NCBI GenBank assembly: GCA_003558175.1
Contig: PWMO01000435.1
Location: forward strand, 1 to 7,154
Source of the DNA: Spirochaetaceae bacterium
GTDB lineage: Bacteria > Spirochaetota > Spirochaetia > DSM-27196 > PWMO01
DNA length: 7,154 nt
Direction: 5' to 3'
Position 1 is the stretch's first letter, and the number at the start of each line of letters is the position of its first letter. The notes below the pieces were generated by a model that was given only the letters and a program-made list of their open reading frames with translations, was not told the DNA's origin and searched no databases. Below, piece after piece: positions 6,951 through 7,154 of the stretch. A program made the position numbers and the translations under genes.

Positions 6951-7154
6951 ATGGACTCGACCGCAAGCACTGAGCCGCAACCGACCAACGGGGCAACCGC
7001 ATCGCGCGATCGCTTTCCCGGCTGCCTACTGGGCGGCGCCGTCGGCGATACACTCGGCGCTGCGGTCGAATTCGAGAGCCGGGCCGCGATCCTCGAAACC
7101 TTCGGGCCCGACGGCATCACCGACTACGCGCCGATCTACGGTGGCCTCGGCCGC
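6951..7154 (+). CDS. ADP-ribosylglycohydrolase family protein, N-terminus (3' partial)
   Basis: Sixty-eight codons are visible and the gene runs off the window. After a polar, low-complexity leader (residues 2-20) comes RFPGCLLGGAVGDTLGAAVE (about 21-40), the hallmark opening of the DraG/ARH fold, followed by FGPDGITDY and YGGLGR. In this family the next residues are usually a TDDT-type metal-binding motif, which would lie just past the window edge. Family members remove ADP-ribose from proteins or small molecules using two metal ions; the substrate cannot be told from this part. It is likely cytoplasmic, as no signal peptide is seen. It lies 226 bases after the helicase gene with its own ribosome-binding site, so it is probably a separate transcription unit, though read-through from the operon is possible because no clear terminator intervenes. 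The start was chosen by the ribosome-binding site and by proximity to the conserved opening motif. Confidence 0.88.
   Translation, partial: MDSTASTEPQPTNGATASRDRFPGCLLGGAVGDTLGAAVEFESRAAILETFGPDGITDYAPIYGGLGR

Noticed and set aside
6413..7120. Minus-strand open frame of 235 codons spanning the intergenic gap
   Set aside because: It is antisense to both the nuclease domain and the ADP-ribosylglycohydrolase start, and no recognisable domain is seen.

Overview
The window is almost fully coding on the + strand. It holds most of a tightly packed operon, a non-coding gap of about 226 bases, and the first 68 codons of a separate gene. The base composition is GC-rich, with many G/C-ending codons and GGAG-type ribosome-binding sites. 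This fits a proteobacterium, probably beta or gamma, but the sequence alone does not fix the taxon. I see no transposase, integrase, tRNA, rRNA or CRISPR array.

Layout: (1) positions 3-128, the 3' end of an unidentified gene whose visible C-terminus looks like a coiled coil; (2) 121-906, a DUF3223 (DCL-family) protein with a C-terminal HNH-like segment carrying an HVDH motif; (3) 911-3613, an AddB-like protein with a C-terminal PD-(D/E)XK nuclease but no P-loop and no AddB-type iron-sulfur cysteines; (4) 3620-6724, an AddA/UvrD-like superfamily 1 helicase with a full set of helicase motifs and its own C-terminal PD-(D/E)XK nuclease; (5) 6725-6950, non-coding, with a perfect 7-bp hairpin; (6) 6951 to the window end, the N-terminus of an ADP-ribosylglycohydrolase (DraG/ARH family).

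The first four genes are joined by an 8-base overlap and gaps of 4 and 6 bases, so they are very likely one co-translated operon. The two large proteins look like the subunits of a two-nuclease, one-motor DNA end-processing complex built like AddAB. They belong to a divergent branch, not housekeeping recombination AddAB. The small DUF3223/HNH-like protein and the truncated upstream protein are the unusual partners. A plausible reading, which is inference, is a four-gene (or larger) DNA-processing or anti-phage defence module in an accessory region. The ADP-ribosylglycohydrolase gene is probably an independent transcription unit.
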